DNA of 64,000 nt. It comes from Alectoria sarmentosa. Lineage: Eukaryota; Ascomycota; Lecanoromycetes; Lecanorales; Parmeliaceae. Location of the stretch: contig WOGZ01000198.1 of the NCBI GenBank assembly GCA_009733775.1, positions 1-64,000 of the forward strand, given 5' to 3'. The number at the start of each line of letters is the position of its first letter. Position 1 is the first letter of the stretch. Shown one piece after another: positions 35,245-47,408 of the stretch. Under the pieces are notes generated by a model. It made no database searches. It was not told where the DNA came from and worked only from the letters and a program-made list of their open reading frames with translations. The position numbers and the translations under genes were made by a program.

Positions 35245-36447
35245 ATGTCGTTATTCTCTCGTCTACATGGGCACTTCGACAGGGTTATCCAGAGGTTGAC
35301 CATGGACGAAGAAGCACGCAACCGTCTTGACGAGGAAAGACACCGAAATCTGACAAATGAGGAATGGGTTGCAAGGATGACAGCGGAATCCCAGAAGTGG
35401 AGAAGCCCGGAGCAATTGCCAATCTGCGCTGAAACCGTATTTCTGGATCAATTCCAAAGCACGGAATCTGAAAGCTTCTTCGGCAAAACCAGAGGACCCC
35501 TGACGATTGATGAAGCCTGGAACGGACTTTCCCTCGAGAAGCGAGCGCAGTACACGGCCAAAGCAAAAAAGAACGAAATCCACAACGCTGCTGAGCTTGC
35601 CAAGTTCCACAAGCGCTGCCCACTTTCACCTTCTGTGGAAGATCTTTCATCGAGATGGAGGTCCCTGTCACAGCGGGACGGCGAAGTTTGGCTACTGATG
35701 GGACAACGACGTGTTGCATTGCAGCAGTGGAAAAGATATCGTTGCGACCATCCGAGGGCTTTCGGGGGCTGCCCGACACCTGTGCCAGAAACGCCATTCC
35801 GACTCATGGACCTCCCCTTCGAATTGCGGCGGGAGATTTTTTCGTGTGTCCTGACTCGATCGTATCCGGTGCTTCAATCTCCACCGGATTGGTCGGCAGA
35901 TGGATTACCAGGGCCGGTCGATGTGAGAATCTTTGCCGTGAGCAGACAGGTTTTTTTAGAGGCTGTGAAAGTCTTTTATGAGGTGAACACCTTCAGCATA
36001 AATACCGGTACCCGCAGGTACTACAAGGAAATACCTCTTTTCATACGGCAGAGCACAGGGAATGAAGGGCCGAGGCCTTCAGATTCAATCAAAAGAGTGC
36101 ATGTCAGCTTTCTGATACTCGCAAATTCTATCATAACAGACGATTTCTATTTCCTTTGGCAGAGATTCTGTGAGTTCCTGAGGACGTGCAGAAGCTTGCG
36201 ACAGGTTGAGATCACCGCGCGGCGGGTAGAAACCTCCCATGACGCGTTCGACGGAGCCATAGATCTGCAGCTTGACAAATTGATTGAGATATTGACGAGT
36301 ATTAAGAGCACCAAGAAAGTTGTCTTCTCGGACGTTACGACAATTGAGGGGCGAGCACAGATGCCTTCCGCTTGGTGTGTACGGCGGGTCAAAGGCATGA
36401 TGGAAAACCGCGGCGGAGGAAGGGAAGCAGGGTTGTCCGCTAAATGA
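35245..36447 (+). CDS. HMG-box-like plus F-box-like protein
   Basis: Intronless, 400 aa. The N-terminal third contains a segment resembling an HMG box (FLDQFQSTESESFFGKTRG, then EAWNGLSLEKRAQYTAKAKK), with the W-x-x-LS-x-x-x-x-Y pattern. At about 188-215 is an F-box-like start, FRLMDLPFELRREIFSCVL, followed by IFAVSRQVFLEAVKVFYEVN of the fungal 2EXR/F-box group. No leucine-rich repeats or known substrate domain are obvious. Nuclear or ubiquitin-ligase adaptor roles are guesses. The gene converges with the EF-hand gene (345 bp apart). Confidence 0.68.
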   Translation: MSLFSRLHGHFDRVIQRLTMDEEARNRLDEERHRNLTNEEWVARMTAESQKWRSPEQLPICAETVFLDQFQSTESESFFGKTRGPLTIDEAWNGLSLEKRAQYTAKAKKNEIHNAAELAKFHKRCPLSPSVEDLSSRWRSLSQRDGEVWLLMGQRRVALQQWKRYRCDHPRAFGGCPTPVPETPFRLMDLPFELRREIFSCVLTRSYPVLQSPPDWSADGLPGPVDVRIFAVSRQVFLEAVKVFYEVNTFSINTGTRRYYKEIPLFIRQSTGNEGPRPSDSIKRVHVSFLILANSIITDDFYFLWQRFCEFLRTCRSLRQVEITARRVETSHDAFDGAIDLQLDKLIEILTSIKSTKKVVFSDVTTIEGRAQMPSAWCVRRVKGMMENRGGGREAGLSAK

Positions 36448-36792
36448 GCCGCAATCGAGCACGGGACGAATGCAGGAGCGCTGCTAAGGTTCAACTCCAA
36501 TTGATAATCGTCGAAATAGTATCGAACGGAATTTGGTCGCGTCAGAGTCGTAACGCCCTGCGTGTTACCAGCCATTAGTATCAGTTGACTCTTCTATGAG
36601 CGAGTAAGTATGACTCACGTACGTTAGATAGTCGACAATGCATGCATCCTTTTCTTTTGGCTCACATAAATCCACGTTACGAGCCACTGGACTTGCGCTC
36701 TACTTCTTCACTTCAGTTGCCACGGAGATCACACTGCTGGCCAGTGGTAGATCCGATCAAATGCCTCCTTATCGTCTTTGCATCCATGACAG

Positions 36793-37410
36793 TCACCTGA
36801 AGACTCCCGCTCTCCTCATGACTCCCTCAAAGTCCTTCAGACCTACCCCTCTTCCCACTCCACTGCCTCCATTGGCTTCCAACAACATATCCTTCATTGT
36901 CTGCTCTCCAACATCTTCCTTTAATTCCCGCGCCACCCTTTTCAGGCAAGCCATTGTGATTTTCCCATCCTCACCACCCATACTCGTGAACAACCTAAAC
37001 GCATCCTCCACCTCTCTCTGTTGGCTCTCCTCACTCTTGTTGCTCAACTTGAGCGCCGCAACAGCAACGAAATGTGGATAGGATATTGCTCCAGTATCTT
37101 CTGGATCTGCGGCATCCAGCAGGTCTTGGAGCTCACTCGGCGAGGAAGCAGGGACGCCGAGCGCAGTAAGCGCTTGGCGCAGGGATCGGGATGGCAGTTC
37201 CTTGTCCGAGTTGGCAAAGAGGGAGAAAGCCTCTTTGATTTCGGACTCGGTCGCTGCGCTGATGTTGTTCTCTTTGGCCAGGGCGGACTGGCGAGGCTGC
37301 TTTTCCTTGGGTGCGGTGGCCGGAGCAGCTGCGCGGCGTTTCGGAGGCTGTTTGTTTGGCAGTCAGAATTGGGAAGCCGAATGAGGGGATGAAAAGTATG
37401 AGCGCACCAT
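36793..37410 (-). CDS. EF-hand protein, calmodulin/centrin-like
   Basis: Reconstructed as ATG (37408-37410), a 60-nt GT-AG intron, then 36793-37347; 185 aa. The first coding exon holds only the start codon. The next codons give PPKRRAAAPATAPKEKQPR, a basic start. Two helical pairs follow: ESEIKEAFSLFANSDKELPS and FRLFTSMGGEDGKITMACL. The canonical calcium-binding loop residues are incomplete, so calcium binding may be weak or lost. The C-terminal helix EGVMRRAGVFR is typical of small EF-hand proteins. Alternatively an upstream ATG could be used if a first intron is placed differently; the splice model gives continuous, family-like sequence. Confidence 0.65.
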
Positions 37411-38200
37411 ATTGGAATTTTACCACCACACGAGGATGACGAACAGGGCTGGCTGAGGGATGGTGGGTAGAGGACAAGGCTGCGCCTGATAACCCAGAGA
37501 AGGCAAAGTTGCGAGATGAAGTATAGAGTTTGCCTTTGGTCCGTTGGTTCAGAAGTTGAGGAGGAGATCCGATTGAAGGAATGTTTCGCACGAGACTTGT
37601 CCACTTTCCAGATGTTGACACTCGACGTACGAGGTCCAACTTGGAGCACAACTCATCGGCAGCCAAGACGGCCGTCTGCGGCTATCGCCTAGCGCCAACG
37701 CCACGGCCTCCGCCGATGCCTCTTCAGGTGCTCCTTGCGTGAGAGCCGGTTGAGTGTGGAAAGTGGCGAGATTCGAAGCGTCGCTTCTTCTTTCTTGTTT
37801 CTTCCTTTCAACAACTCGCCCGGATTATTATGTATTATTTCCTTAGGTATTTTATTAGCATTGGCATTATTTTATGACCAACTCTATAACAACGGAATCT
37901 ATTGCAACAACTCCCCCTCGGTGCTCCCATTGTTGGAGTCCGAATGCGATTGGACATGACGGCTTTAAAGGAGCATTCCTCCTGCTGTCAGTTCTATAAA
38001 GACATCATGTCCGTCGTATACGCGGTGGAGGGATCTAGCATCCTCTCACACCCTCAGCTTGAATATGCAACGGACGAAACCTTACTGACCCACACCTTCT
38101 GCTACGGGCCAAGCTTCTATTGCGTCTGCGGCTTCATTGCCAGAGTATTAATAGCCTCCGTAGCCATATCTACGACCTAGACACTTTCACAAACAGTCTC
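37411..38200. other. Intergenic between divergent EF-hand and NAD(P)-binding genes
   Basis: No gene supported. Minus-strand frames at 37133-37666 start on non-ATG codons and most likely are the EF-hand mRNA leader. Confidence 0.45.
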
Positions 38201-39092
38201 ATGAAGATCCTCATCATCGGCGCTGCAGGTACGCGCTCTCCCCCCGCGCTCTCCGCAGCACGTACTGACAAGCCTGTTTCAGGCCGAGTCGGCTCTGCCG
38301 CCCTCGCTGCATGCCTCAGCAAGCAACATCACGTCACAGCTTTCCTCCGCAACCCCTCAAAACTCCCCCCCGAGCTACGCAATCACCCCCGCCTCCGCAT
38401 CACCCAAGGCGACGCCACGTCCCATGCCTCCCTCGTCGAGGCAATCAAAGACACCGACGCGATCATCCAAGCCGCCGTCTACGGCTCCAACAGCCCCTTT
38501 GGGACATCCGACTCTGAGAAAGTCGTCCGCTGCATCATCAATGCTGTCAAAGAAGTGCAAGCATCCCGTCCGGTAAGGTCCAGGTCGATAAGACTGTGGG
38601 TCATGTCGGGGCAGGTGTTGCTAGATATACCGGGGTATGTGGGAAAGGTTGAAGGGGATGTGTTTCCGATTCATCCGGAACACTACAAGAACTACGACTT
38701 TTTGCAGAAGGATGCCAAGGATGTGGATTGGAGTCTGTTGTGTCCCGGGAGGATCGATCAGGGGGAGGTGAGGGTGCTCTTGTACAACATTCGCTGAGAT
38801 TCTCTTTTGTGCTCTGCGACCAGGTCAATCCGAGGACTGACTTTGTAATTTGTTTTCATATCAGCCCGCGGGCCCTTTGGTGGTGACAACGGACTATGTT
38901 GGGCTTTGGCAGGCGCCTTGGATTATTGGGAGGATGCCTCTTATCGGGCCCGCACTCAACGTCATCTATAATTGGACGCAGCAGAGTTTGACGTATGCAT
39001 CCGTCGGGGGGTTTTTGTCCAATCACCTCGGTCCTGGGGAGGAGCTGAGGGGGAAGAGAGTGGGCTTGCTTGAGGATACGAGATCGCAGTAA
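38201..39092 (+). CDS. NAD(P)-binding Rossmann protein (atypical SDR, NmrA-like)
   Basis: Three exons, 38201-38228, 38283-38767 and 38865-39092, with 54- and 97-nt introns; 246 aa. The first exon is only 28 nt, and with the second forms the dinucleotide motif MKILIIGAAGRVGSAAL (GxxGxxG). The domain continues with VTAFLRNPSKLP, ITQGDATSHASLVEAIKDTD and AAVYGSN. The lack of the YxxxK catalytic motif places it with NmrA-like/SDR_a5 proteins that reduce quinones or act as redox sensors. The third exon is inferred from splice signals and open frame (VVTTDYVGLWQAPWIIGRM). Confidence 0.75.
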
Positions 39093-40397
39093 GGTCGTGA
39101 ATGAAGCTTAGTGAGCGGCTCCGGCATTTCACAATCATAATCTTGTCCTGAAGGCAAACCACAAGTTTCTCCAGCACTTGCTTGTTTGTCGTTGCGCGCT
39201 ATGTACTTACTCTAAGAGCGATTTACCCCGTGAAGCCTAGTTCGCTTTTATATACACATGATTGGATATGAACAACGCTTGCCTTGGGCAAAAAGGAGTC
39301 GCCGGAAGGAATGCTGAGCCTGACCCCCCCCATCCGTCTCTCCCACCAACACAGCTTTGCTCACTCACTCACTAGCCTACACATATACATATCCATCCAC
39401 CCACCCCCCCTGGCCGGCTGCCGCTGAATCAAACGCTCCCCACTGGATCCGGTGCCCTACCTACCTACCTACCTACATAGGTATGTATTCCCAGCTCCTA
39501 GGTAATTCCCAGCTCCCAGCTCGCTCGCTTTTTCTCAATCGTAAGCATTTCAAATCCCTTCACCTCACCTCAGCCTAGGATTAGGATAGGATAGGGAAAT
39601 CCGGGCAATCAATCAACGAGGCACGCATGCATGCATGCATGCATGTCCAAGTGCGAAATCTCGGTCAGCGTAGCACCGACTCTTTCCAAATCACCATTTG
39701 AATGAATGAATGAATGACACTAATGCAACTCTGACAGTGACAGTGACAGTTAACGATTGCAAAACATTGAAAAAAAACTAGACCCTACCCAAAGGAGACA
39801 CTCGCCCCCAAAGGATCCCAAAGCGGTCCCAGAAAGGAAAGTGGCCGATAGATGGATGACACGCATGGGGATTTCAGAGTGGAAGGATAGGAATTGATGT
39901 TGGACGTCCCGCTCTGTGAGGCTGAGGGAGGGCAGTTTTTAATCTTCAGCCGCCGGAAGGAAGAGACGGTCGGTCGGTTGGTCGGTCGGTCGGTCGATTC
40001 ATGCAAATGCAGGCACGCATGCATGAAACAGGGGAATTTGTGTGATGGCTCAGGTGGGAGTAGGGTGGGAGTAGGGTGGGAGTGGAAGTGCTTTTTTTTT
40101 TCTCGCAAGCCTAGCCCCATTGGGGTGGGGCAGGGAAGGGGAGGGAGAAATGTCGTGCGCGTATCGAACGAACGGCGTAGTCGAGTTCTTTACCTACCGA
40201 AGCGAGCTGAGGTTCCCATGATATGGATGGTTAAGATTGTGGAAAGTATGCCTGGCGCTGAGGTATGGGTTTCTTCCGTCATGATGAGTGATACAAAAGG
40301 CAGTTGACACCTCGCTTGGAAACGGAGTTCCAGATGGCACGCCCGAACAGATAATCCTACCCCAGGTGCATTGGGCAAGGGTGACCGACCACGCCCT
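39093..40397. other. Intergenic, dense in simple repeats
   Basis: No gene. It includes CTAC units near 39459-39474, GCATGCAT runs at 39625-39645, GAATGAAT at about 39700-39714, CAGTGA units near 39737-39752, CGGTCGGT at about 39970-40000 and GGGTGGGAGTA units at about 40052-40085. Several palindromic GCATGC and direct units suggest slippage hot spots. Confidence 0.6.
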
Positions 40398-42491
40398 TTA
40401 TGCACCACCTCCCCCATTCGTATCCATTCCCGGATCCGGGTTCAAGGGTTTGGAGACGTCGTATCCGACTGTCTTTACAATACCCAACCCTTTCGTCCTT
40501 CCCTCCCGGAACAAGATCCGATCGCCCACGGCCAGATACTCCGGCCTTTGCACGAATCGGAATGCCACCGTTGCCCTATCGCCGGTCCTTATAAACGCTC
40601 TATCGATGTCAATGATGGCGCATGTCTGGCTGATCGGGCCGACGTGTAACATGGCCTGATACTTTGTCTTGATGGTGGTTGCGTGCGAGAGGATCAGGAC
40701 TTCGGCGATGAATTCCCGATAGACTTTGGGAGGAGCGTCGAGTTTGGGAAGCACGACCATACCTTTGCGGACTTCCTTCCTTCGGACCCTTTTCAGAGCG
40801 AAGGAGGCTGATTGACCGGCGCTGCAAACTGGGACAGGGATGCGTTTTCGCTCAATAGAGCGAATGTGGGTTGTGGTGAATTGGCCTAAGGAGTCTGGTC
40901 CGATCAAGACAGCATCGCCGGCATGGATGACGCCACTTTTGACAACGCCAGATACGACGGTGCCGACAAAGGGCACGGAGAAGGTGTCATTGACGTGGAA
41001 TTCGAAGGGGGCTTCGGCGTCGTAGTTCCCGTGATGCGGAAGGATATTGAGGAAGGTCCGGACGAGATCGAGGGATTCACCGGTGACGTTTGAGACTTGG
41101 AAGACGGGGCAGATGCGCTGACTGATAAATTGGGTGGCGGTTTCGATGGTGTCTTCTCGGTTCTTGATGAAGATGGGAATTTTGCGGGCGCCAGGGGATT
41201 TGAGGATGCGGGTCAGCTGGGTAATGGTTTGCTCCAGGATTTGGGGTGGGCAAATGTCGATTTTGGTGATTACTACCATTACTGGGACGTTCAGGGCGAG
41301 GGCGATACCCAAATGTTCTCTGTGTTGTGGTAAGTCATTGGTGTCCATTGCGGGTAGGGAGTTTCCATACTTGCTCATTCCGATGAGACCGTTATTTGCT
41401 GCGACCATGAGAAGGCAGTAATTTGGGCTGCTACTCAGCAAACCAAAGACTGTGGTCCGCAGATATCGCTCGTGGCCGGCTAAGTCTGTAAAGCTGATAA
41501 CTTTTGCCTTTGTCAAGGTTAGCCGCCGGGCCTGCTTGAAAGCTCAAGAGCCATACTGAGCGCTTGCCAATCTCTTCCCATGACAATTTTCGGCCAGGGA
41601 CATTTGAGGCGACAATGTCCCCGCGCGTATCGAAGCCCATGATTTCCATGCCAACGGAACTTGTCCGTCCGCTTTCGACTTCGTGCTTATGTCTAAAAAG
41701 ATTGACCCGTGCTTTGCCTCGCCCATCGTCAAGGCCTCCCTTGACAAGTACACCCAGCATCGTACTTTTCCCAGCATCCACTACAGAGTTCGTTAGCTAG
41801 AGATTCAAATCCAGTGAGCATTAGTCCCACCATTTCCCACTACTGCTATTCGAGTCTCAATGACATCTTCTGGAGTCTCGGGCTCCTCCCGTATCATGAT
41901 CTTTCCCGTAGCACTCTTGTCCTTCCCATTCAACGTCTCTACCTCTTCGGGACCTCCCACATTTCGCGTCATGAGTATTCGGCACTCCGCCTGTAGCATC
42001 TTAGCAGCCCGCCGTATCCTGTCCAATGCAACGTCCCAGTGCTCTTTTGAAAATGCCATTGATTCGCCATTGTCTTCCTGCCCAAGATCGAAAAGGGTCT
42101 CTCCATTGCCTTCCAACATGCGCTTCTGCAGGACTTCGCTAAGTTGTTGCAGAGTCACCTCAGCATCTTCGCCGGAATCTAAGAGCAGGTCTTTCAGTCG
42201 GACTTGAGTTGAAGTCTCGGCGAGGTTGAGGGAATCAAGGATGTCAAGCTCGGCATGCTCTTCATACTGGGTGCTTTGGGTTGAATAGCCACTGTCGCTT
42301 GGGGCTACAGAGCCCGCGCGGCCGGCGGAAGGGCGATTCTTTTGCTGCTTCTCGACGTAGTCCGCGAATTCGCTGAGAGCCTAGATGGCAAAGCTTGGTA
42401 AGAAAAACGAATCACGATCCGACAAAGGCTTCCCCACCGACTCCCCTTTCCGCCGCTCGTGCGCAGTCTGTTTTTGCACCCCCGCAGTCAT
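40398..42491 (-). CDS. GTP-binding protein of GTPBP1/GTPBP2 type (translational GTPase)
   Basis: Five exons: 42438-42491, 41831-42380, 41557-41780, 41371-41507 and 40398-41319; introns 49-57 nt; 628 aa. The first ~175 residues are charged and poorly conserved. The GTPase motifs follow: G1 GNVDAGKST, G3 DLAGHERY and G4 VITKIDIC. EF-Tu-like beta-barrel domain 2 starts around FSVPFVGTVVSGVV, and domain 3 contains FVQRPEYLAVGDRILFREG. The family acts with the exosome/ribosome in mRNA turnover and stalled-ribosome rescue (mammalian GTPBP1/2); the fungal role is less known. The exon junctions at GNV/DAG and GMSK/EHLG are forced by the conserved sequence. Confidence 0.9.
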
Positions 42492-43773
42492 GTTGGTCGA
42501 TTACAGATTAGGCTATCCTATGTCTTGGGAGATTGTAAATCCTTTGGCAAGCCATTAGAAACGGTTCTAGTTGTCCATTTTTTTTATCTAAATATGCTGT
42601 TGAAGGGCTGAATGGGTGTGCATGAAGTGGAAGTAAGGGAAGAGTGTGGAAACTCCGCAAAGTCGCTATCGATATGACACACAGAACCGCGCTTGAGTCA
42701 TGCCAAGGTCAAAACGTTGCTAAACCTACTTAACTTAGCGTGTGCAAAACCACCTCACTTTCCATTCCTTGGCATTGGCGGACTTACGTCTTCACAGAAT
42801 AGTGGATAATTGAATTAAGAACGAAGTCTTCTGGTCTTTCGGAGGAGCTTGTGACTGTTCACGTGGATTGTTCGCCCACTGCCCCAGGCCACTGAAACTG
42901 TGCTGCTGTCAATTGTCTCATACTCTTCTCAACGTCAACGACTCATCTCACTACCGTATCAAGTCCTCAATAAAGATGACCTATACGTACCAGAGCAGCA
43001 GTAGTTCGAGCCCACAGCTTCTGTACCCTGTAAAGGAGACCGTTTGCTTTTTCCTCTTCTCTACATTTGCGACATGGAATGCGCTCGCTGGCACCCGATT
43101 GTTACATGTGCAGGCGTAATGGGAGCAACAGCAACGACCACCAGCGGCCAATCGTGAAACAAGAAAGTTAATGAGGAGTTGTGTATCGAAGCCACACTTG
43201 TGCATCGCATTCCATCCGCTCCTCATCTCTAACCACTCTACCAGCATAGGCATCCATTAACCCCCCCCCCCCCTTTTTTTTCTCATACTACTGACAACAA
43301 TCCAATCATCCCAAGTCCAGCTTCCGCCCCAGGCAGCAGGATACACCATATTACGAAGAACGCTTTTAGAGGTAGGTAGGTACAGACTGGATGAACTGGA
43401 TCTAGGCTACCGACTAGGCAGCGCACTGGTTCCAAGTGGAGATTGGTCGGCTGTTTAGCCGCCAAATCCATAATCATGTATTCATAGAAAGGACGAAACA
43501 ACATAGGAAACAATTTATGTGTGCCTGCCCACGTTTGAAACTTGTTTAGAGGACCGCTACTTGTATGGGTGAAGCCGATTGGTCAGGTGTGGCATCCGGA
43601 ATCTATTCAAATGAGAAATCTGTCGACCTCAAGCTCTTTCTTCCAATTTTACACCTGCAGTCATCACAGAGCTTAACAATCAGCGTTACGATCGATCCAA
43701 CCTTCCTCTCAGTGTCTTAAGAGCCCCTAAGTCCACAACTCCAGTAAGTGACTAACAACATACTGCTTGTCCA
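42492..43773. other. Intergenic; poly-C/poly-T run
   Basis: No gene supported. A run of C followed by T lies at about 43261-43280. It holds the promoters of the flanking divergent genes. Confidence 0.5.
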
Positions 43774-44487
43774 ATGCTTCAACTTAAAGACAGACCAGAT
43801 CCACGATACCACTGGTACCTGAAGATGTTCGGGTACCACCTCATTTTCCCATACTCCGATAGAGTCAAGCAGCAGCTCTGGGACGGACTCCCGGGCCAAT
43901 ATCATTTCAGCCGTGAAAGGCACCACGATGTGCTCATCAATGGCCAAAAGTGCACCCAAGCCGACCTCAACTGTCCCTCACGGGGCAATTCTGAAATTAG
44001 ATCTCGCGCTTCTACGGATCCAATGTACCAATTCGAGCTCCTGCAAATCTCCCATTTTTACCTCGTTACAAAAACTGGCGACGTGGCCGTACAGACTGAA
44101 GCGCGTGTCTTCCGACTTCTGAACAGGGAATGGAGTCTCTGGGATACAGATAGCAAGGGTATCGTGACGAAGAAAATCACAGACTTGAGGCTGGAGCCCG
44201 AGATCATTCCGTCATCTGCAAAATTGAAAACTGACCAGCAGTCGTGGGTAGATGGAAAAGGGGTGAATAAGTATCTGGGCTTGGATTTTCACAAGAGTGA
44301 AAAGCTGGATTGGACTATGCTGGATTGGACTATGCACCATCGTATAGAGCAGAGGAAGGGGGAGACGACGGTGCAAAGTACTTCGTATCACAAGGTACCC
44401 GGGGAGCGGCAGGAGGGATGGGTTGAGTGGTTTGCGGAGGGAGTGAAGGTGGGAATCGTAGGTATGACGGGATATCTCAAGGTATAG
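43774..44487 (+). CDS. Hypothetical protein
   Basis: Uninterrupted frame of 237 codons with an ATG start. I do not recognise the family. Composition is rich in Trp, Tyr and charged residues, with no signal peptide or membrane segment. A six-residue unit LDWTM is duplicated in tandem near residue 183 (LDWTMLDWTM), in keeping with a small DNA duplication at about 44306-44335. The gene is the last one before the AT-rich block, a common place for fast-evolving or species-specific genes. No intron is needed. Confidence 0.5.
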   Translation: MLQLKDRPDPRYHWYLKMFGYHLIFPYSDRVKQQLWDGLPGQYHFSRERHHDVLINGQKCTQADLNCPSRGNSEIRSRASTDPMYQFELLQISHFYLVTKTGDVAVQTEARVFRLLNREWSLWDTDSKGIVTKKITDLRLEPEIIPSSAKLKTDQQSWVDGKGVNKYLGLDFHKSEKLDWTMLDWTMHHRIEQRKGETTVQSTSYHKVPGERQEGWVEWFAEGVKVGIVGMTGYLKV

Positions 44488-45059
44488 CTGGGGAGGCTTG
44501 CTAGTGTGTAGAAGAATGAGCGGGTTCGGCGGTGGTGATTTTGTTTAGGGAAGTAGAATACTGCATGCAACAACCATCTCGGTGGATTTCTCCACAAGAC
44601 CACAAATATTCCACCCGAAATCATAGCCTTTCCACAAACACAAGTGGTTCAAAAGTGATCGATACGTGTTCGCGAAGTTTTCGATGCCTTGTATGGTGTG
44701 AGAGGAATGTCAAAACCAGCGAGAAGGTCTGGTGGATTAGAGTCCAAGAGTGGAGGTCGAAGGTGCGTCAAACAGCTGTGGCCAATCCGACATTGGCAAG
44801 GGGCTACGCTAACGCTTGATTAAGTAAGGCGTTTGAGCGTATTCAAAAAGAGTGCGAAAGCTTGGCATCTGCGATCGGTTCATCACCCTGTTAAGGATAA
44901 GTCCTATGTGTGGAACAAATGTATGTGTGTAATGTATAAATGTATGAATAATGTAGGAATACAGGTAGCCTGCGGGAAGAAGAATCTGCAATGCCAAGGC
45001 GCTAAGCCTAATCTGGATGCCAGGCCTGTCAGGTGAAGGAATTCGTAACACACCCACCT
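44488..45059. other. Transition zone before AT-rich block A
   Basis: Normal composition; no gene supported. Its right end contains the first copy of a 16-bp motif (45043-45058) that recurs at the far side of block A. Confidence 0.5.
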
Positions 45060-47265
45060 GATTTTGTATATAAAATCCATCAATCTCTGATGATAAAACT
45101 TAAAATTCATCAACTAATTTCAATTAAATTGTTTTTAAGGCGATATAAACTCGCTATATCTCGCATTAATTAAAATTGTTTTAATGTAATTATTAACAAT
45201 TTATAAAATATTATATAAAAAATATATATTAAACGATTTCAAAACGTCGTTTACTATAACGAAAATAATTAAAATTTATATATCAAAATTAAACTTAAAT
45301 ATTTAGAATCGACTTTTCAAAATTATTTTTATTTATATTATATTATAATATTATTTAATAAATTAAATAATTTTTATAGATAAATTATATGATTATTTTA
45401 AAACGCTTTAATAATTAATTGTTATTTATAGTCGTTTTTTATATTTTTTTAATATATATTTTTTCTTTATATGATCTTTTTACTAAAATATTTATTTTTA
45501 TATTTAATTATATAATAATTTTATGATCTTAATTTCTATTTCGAAATAAATTAATGCGTTAAATTTTTGTTAAAAGATTTATAATTATTTTAAAAATATA
45601 ATTTTAATATAATAACGAAAGTGTTTTTCATTTTTTTATTATAATAATTATTTTCAATTGCATTAATTAAAGATTTATCGAACTTTTTTTTAAATCTCTC
45701 GCGATTTTTTTTTAAAATATCGCCGTATTTAAATTTAAAACATATTAAATATAAATTTAATGAAATTATAAATTAATAAAATAAATAAAAGTAAATTTTT
45801 TTCTTTTATTATTAAGAAATTCGATTAACAAAATAAATATTAATATTATTAAAATAAATAATATTATAATTTCGAATATTAATTGCAAAAAAAAACTTTA
45901 TTTATTAACGTAACTTTTTAGCGATTATAAAAGAATTTTGATTAAAAACGCAAAAGTTTAAAGCTTATATAACGATAAATGAATTTGATAATTAAAAAAA
46001 AAAACCGATTTATAACATTTCAATTAATTTATATAAATCGAATTTTAGCTTTAAAATTTTACGCTGCGTAACGAAGTGAGATATCTCGACGAGAAAATAA
46101 AATAAAGCGAGATTGAAATAAGATTTCGAATTTTCAAAAAACCTTATTTCGTTTCGCTTTAAAATCGAAGGTTTAAAATATGTTTCATAATTTCGTTACT
46201 TTTATAAAAGAAATTTAACGCGCGATTAAATTTTTAATTGTTATAATTTTAGCTTATAGTTTTATATAATTCGATCGAGTTTAGCGTAACTTAACGCTAT
46301 TTATATAAACGACTTTATAATATATATTCTCTTTTTATAATTATTATTTCGTTTATATCGAAATATAAAGCATTTAACATTATTTCGTTTTTTAATATTA
46401 ATTAACTTTCATCAAATTTAATATTGTATATATAAAAATGTGTTATTAAAACTTTACATTAAAATTTTTCAATTATAATCTCGTCTCGAAATGTTAATAT
46501 TTAAAATGATGCTTTAAAAAGAAATTTAAAAAATATTTACAAAATCGTTACGAGGATAATAATATCGAGTTAGTTTAATTTATAAATTTAATGTGAAAAC
46601 GAAATACATTTCGTTATTTTAAAGAAAAATCTTATTTTAATTTCTTTTTATTTCGTTAAAACATCGTCTCGTTTTAAGATAAATAAAAGTATCTTAAATT
46701 TTATTTTACCTCGCTTCGTTGCGTAACGTATCAAATTTATTATAAAAATAATAACTATTTAATTATAAAAGATTAATAAAATTTGTATATAAATTAAAAT
46801 AAATTAAATTATAACTATTAAGCTTTCGCTTTTTTTTTCAAAAAAACGTTAATAGTTTTATTAAAAGTAAAAATAATTAAAGAAGATCGATATTTTTTAC
46901 TATTTTTTTAATTAATCGAAATAAACAAATTTATAATTTTTTTTTTTAAATTTATACTGTTTAATTAAAAACTCGTTTAACGTTTAATTGAAAAATTAAT
47001 GAAACTATAAATGAAGTATATAAGTTTGATATACAATTTCGAAAGAAACATTTTTAAATTAACTCACATTTGATGTAAAAAGTTTACGAATTTAATGAAA
47101 ACATGAAATCGATTTAAAAGCCTTCTTCAAATACAGAAAGTAAATCATGATCACCTTTATAATTTCTCTCTGTGCTGTTTAAACACGATCATTATATAAT
47201 TTTAACAATATTATATCATTGCTATTATCTATTCAGTCGGCTCTTAATTATTTCGCTGCGTAGCC
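45060..47265. repeat. AT-rich, RIP-mutated block A
   Basis: About 2.2 kb with very high A+T and no gene. CpG is still common (aacg, tcga) while CpA/TpG is scarce, the pattern expected after RIP. Sub-repeats are present: an inverted pair at about 46055-46135 and 46630-46730, and a segment at 46255-46400 that matches 48510-48640 in block B. The original elements are unidentifiable by eye. Confidence 0.7.
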
Positions 47266-47408
47266 TATTCCTCGTAACACATCCACCCCTCCCCGTTAGG
47301 TTCAGATCTAAGCGACCAGATAGACTACTTACGTGATATCGAAGAGATTCTACTCCGTTGTCTAGACAATGGCTTATCTCATTGCAAGGTAGACCGTTTT
47401 GTTCAAAA

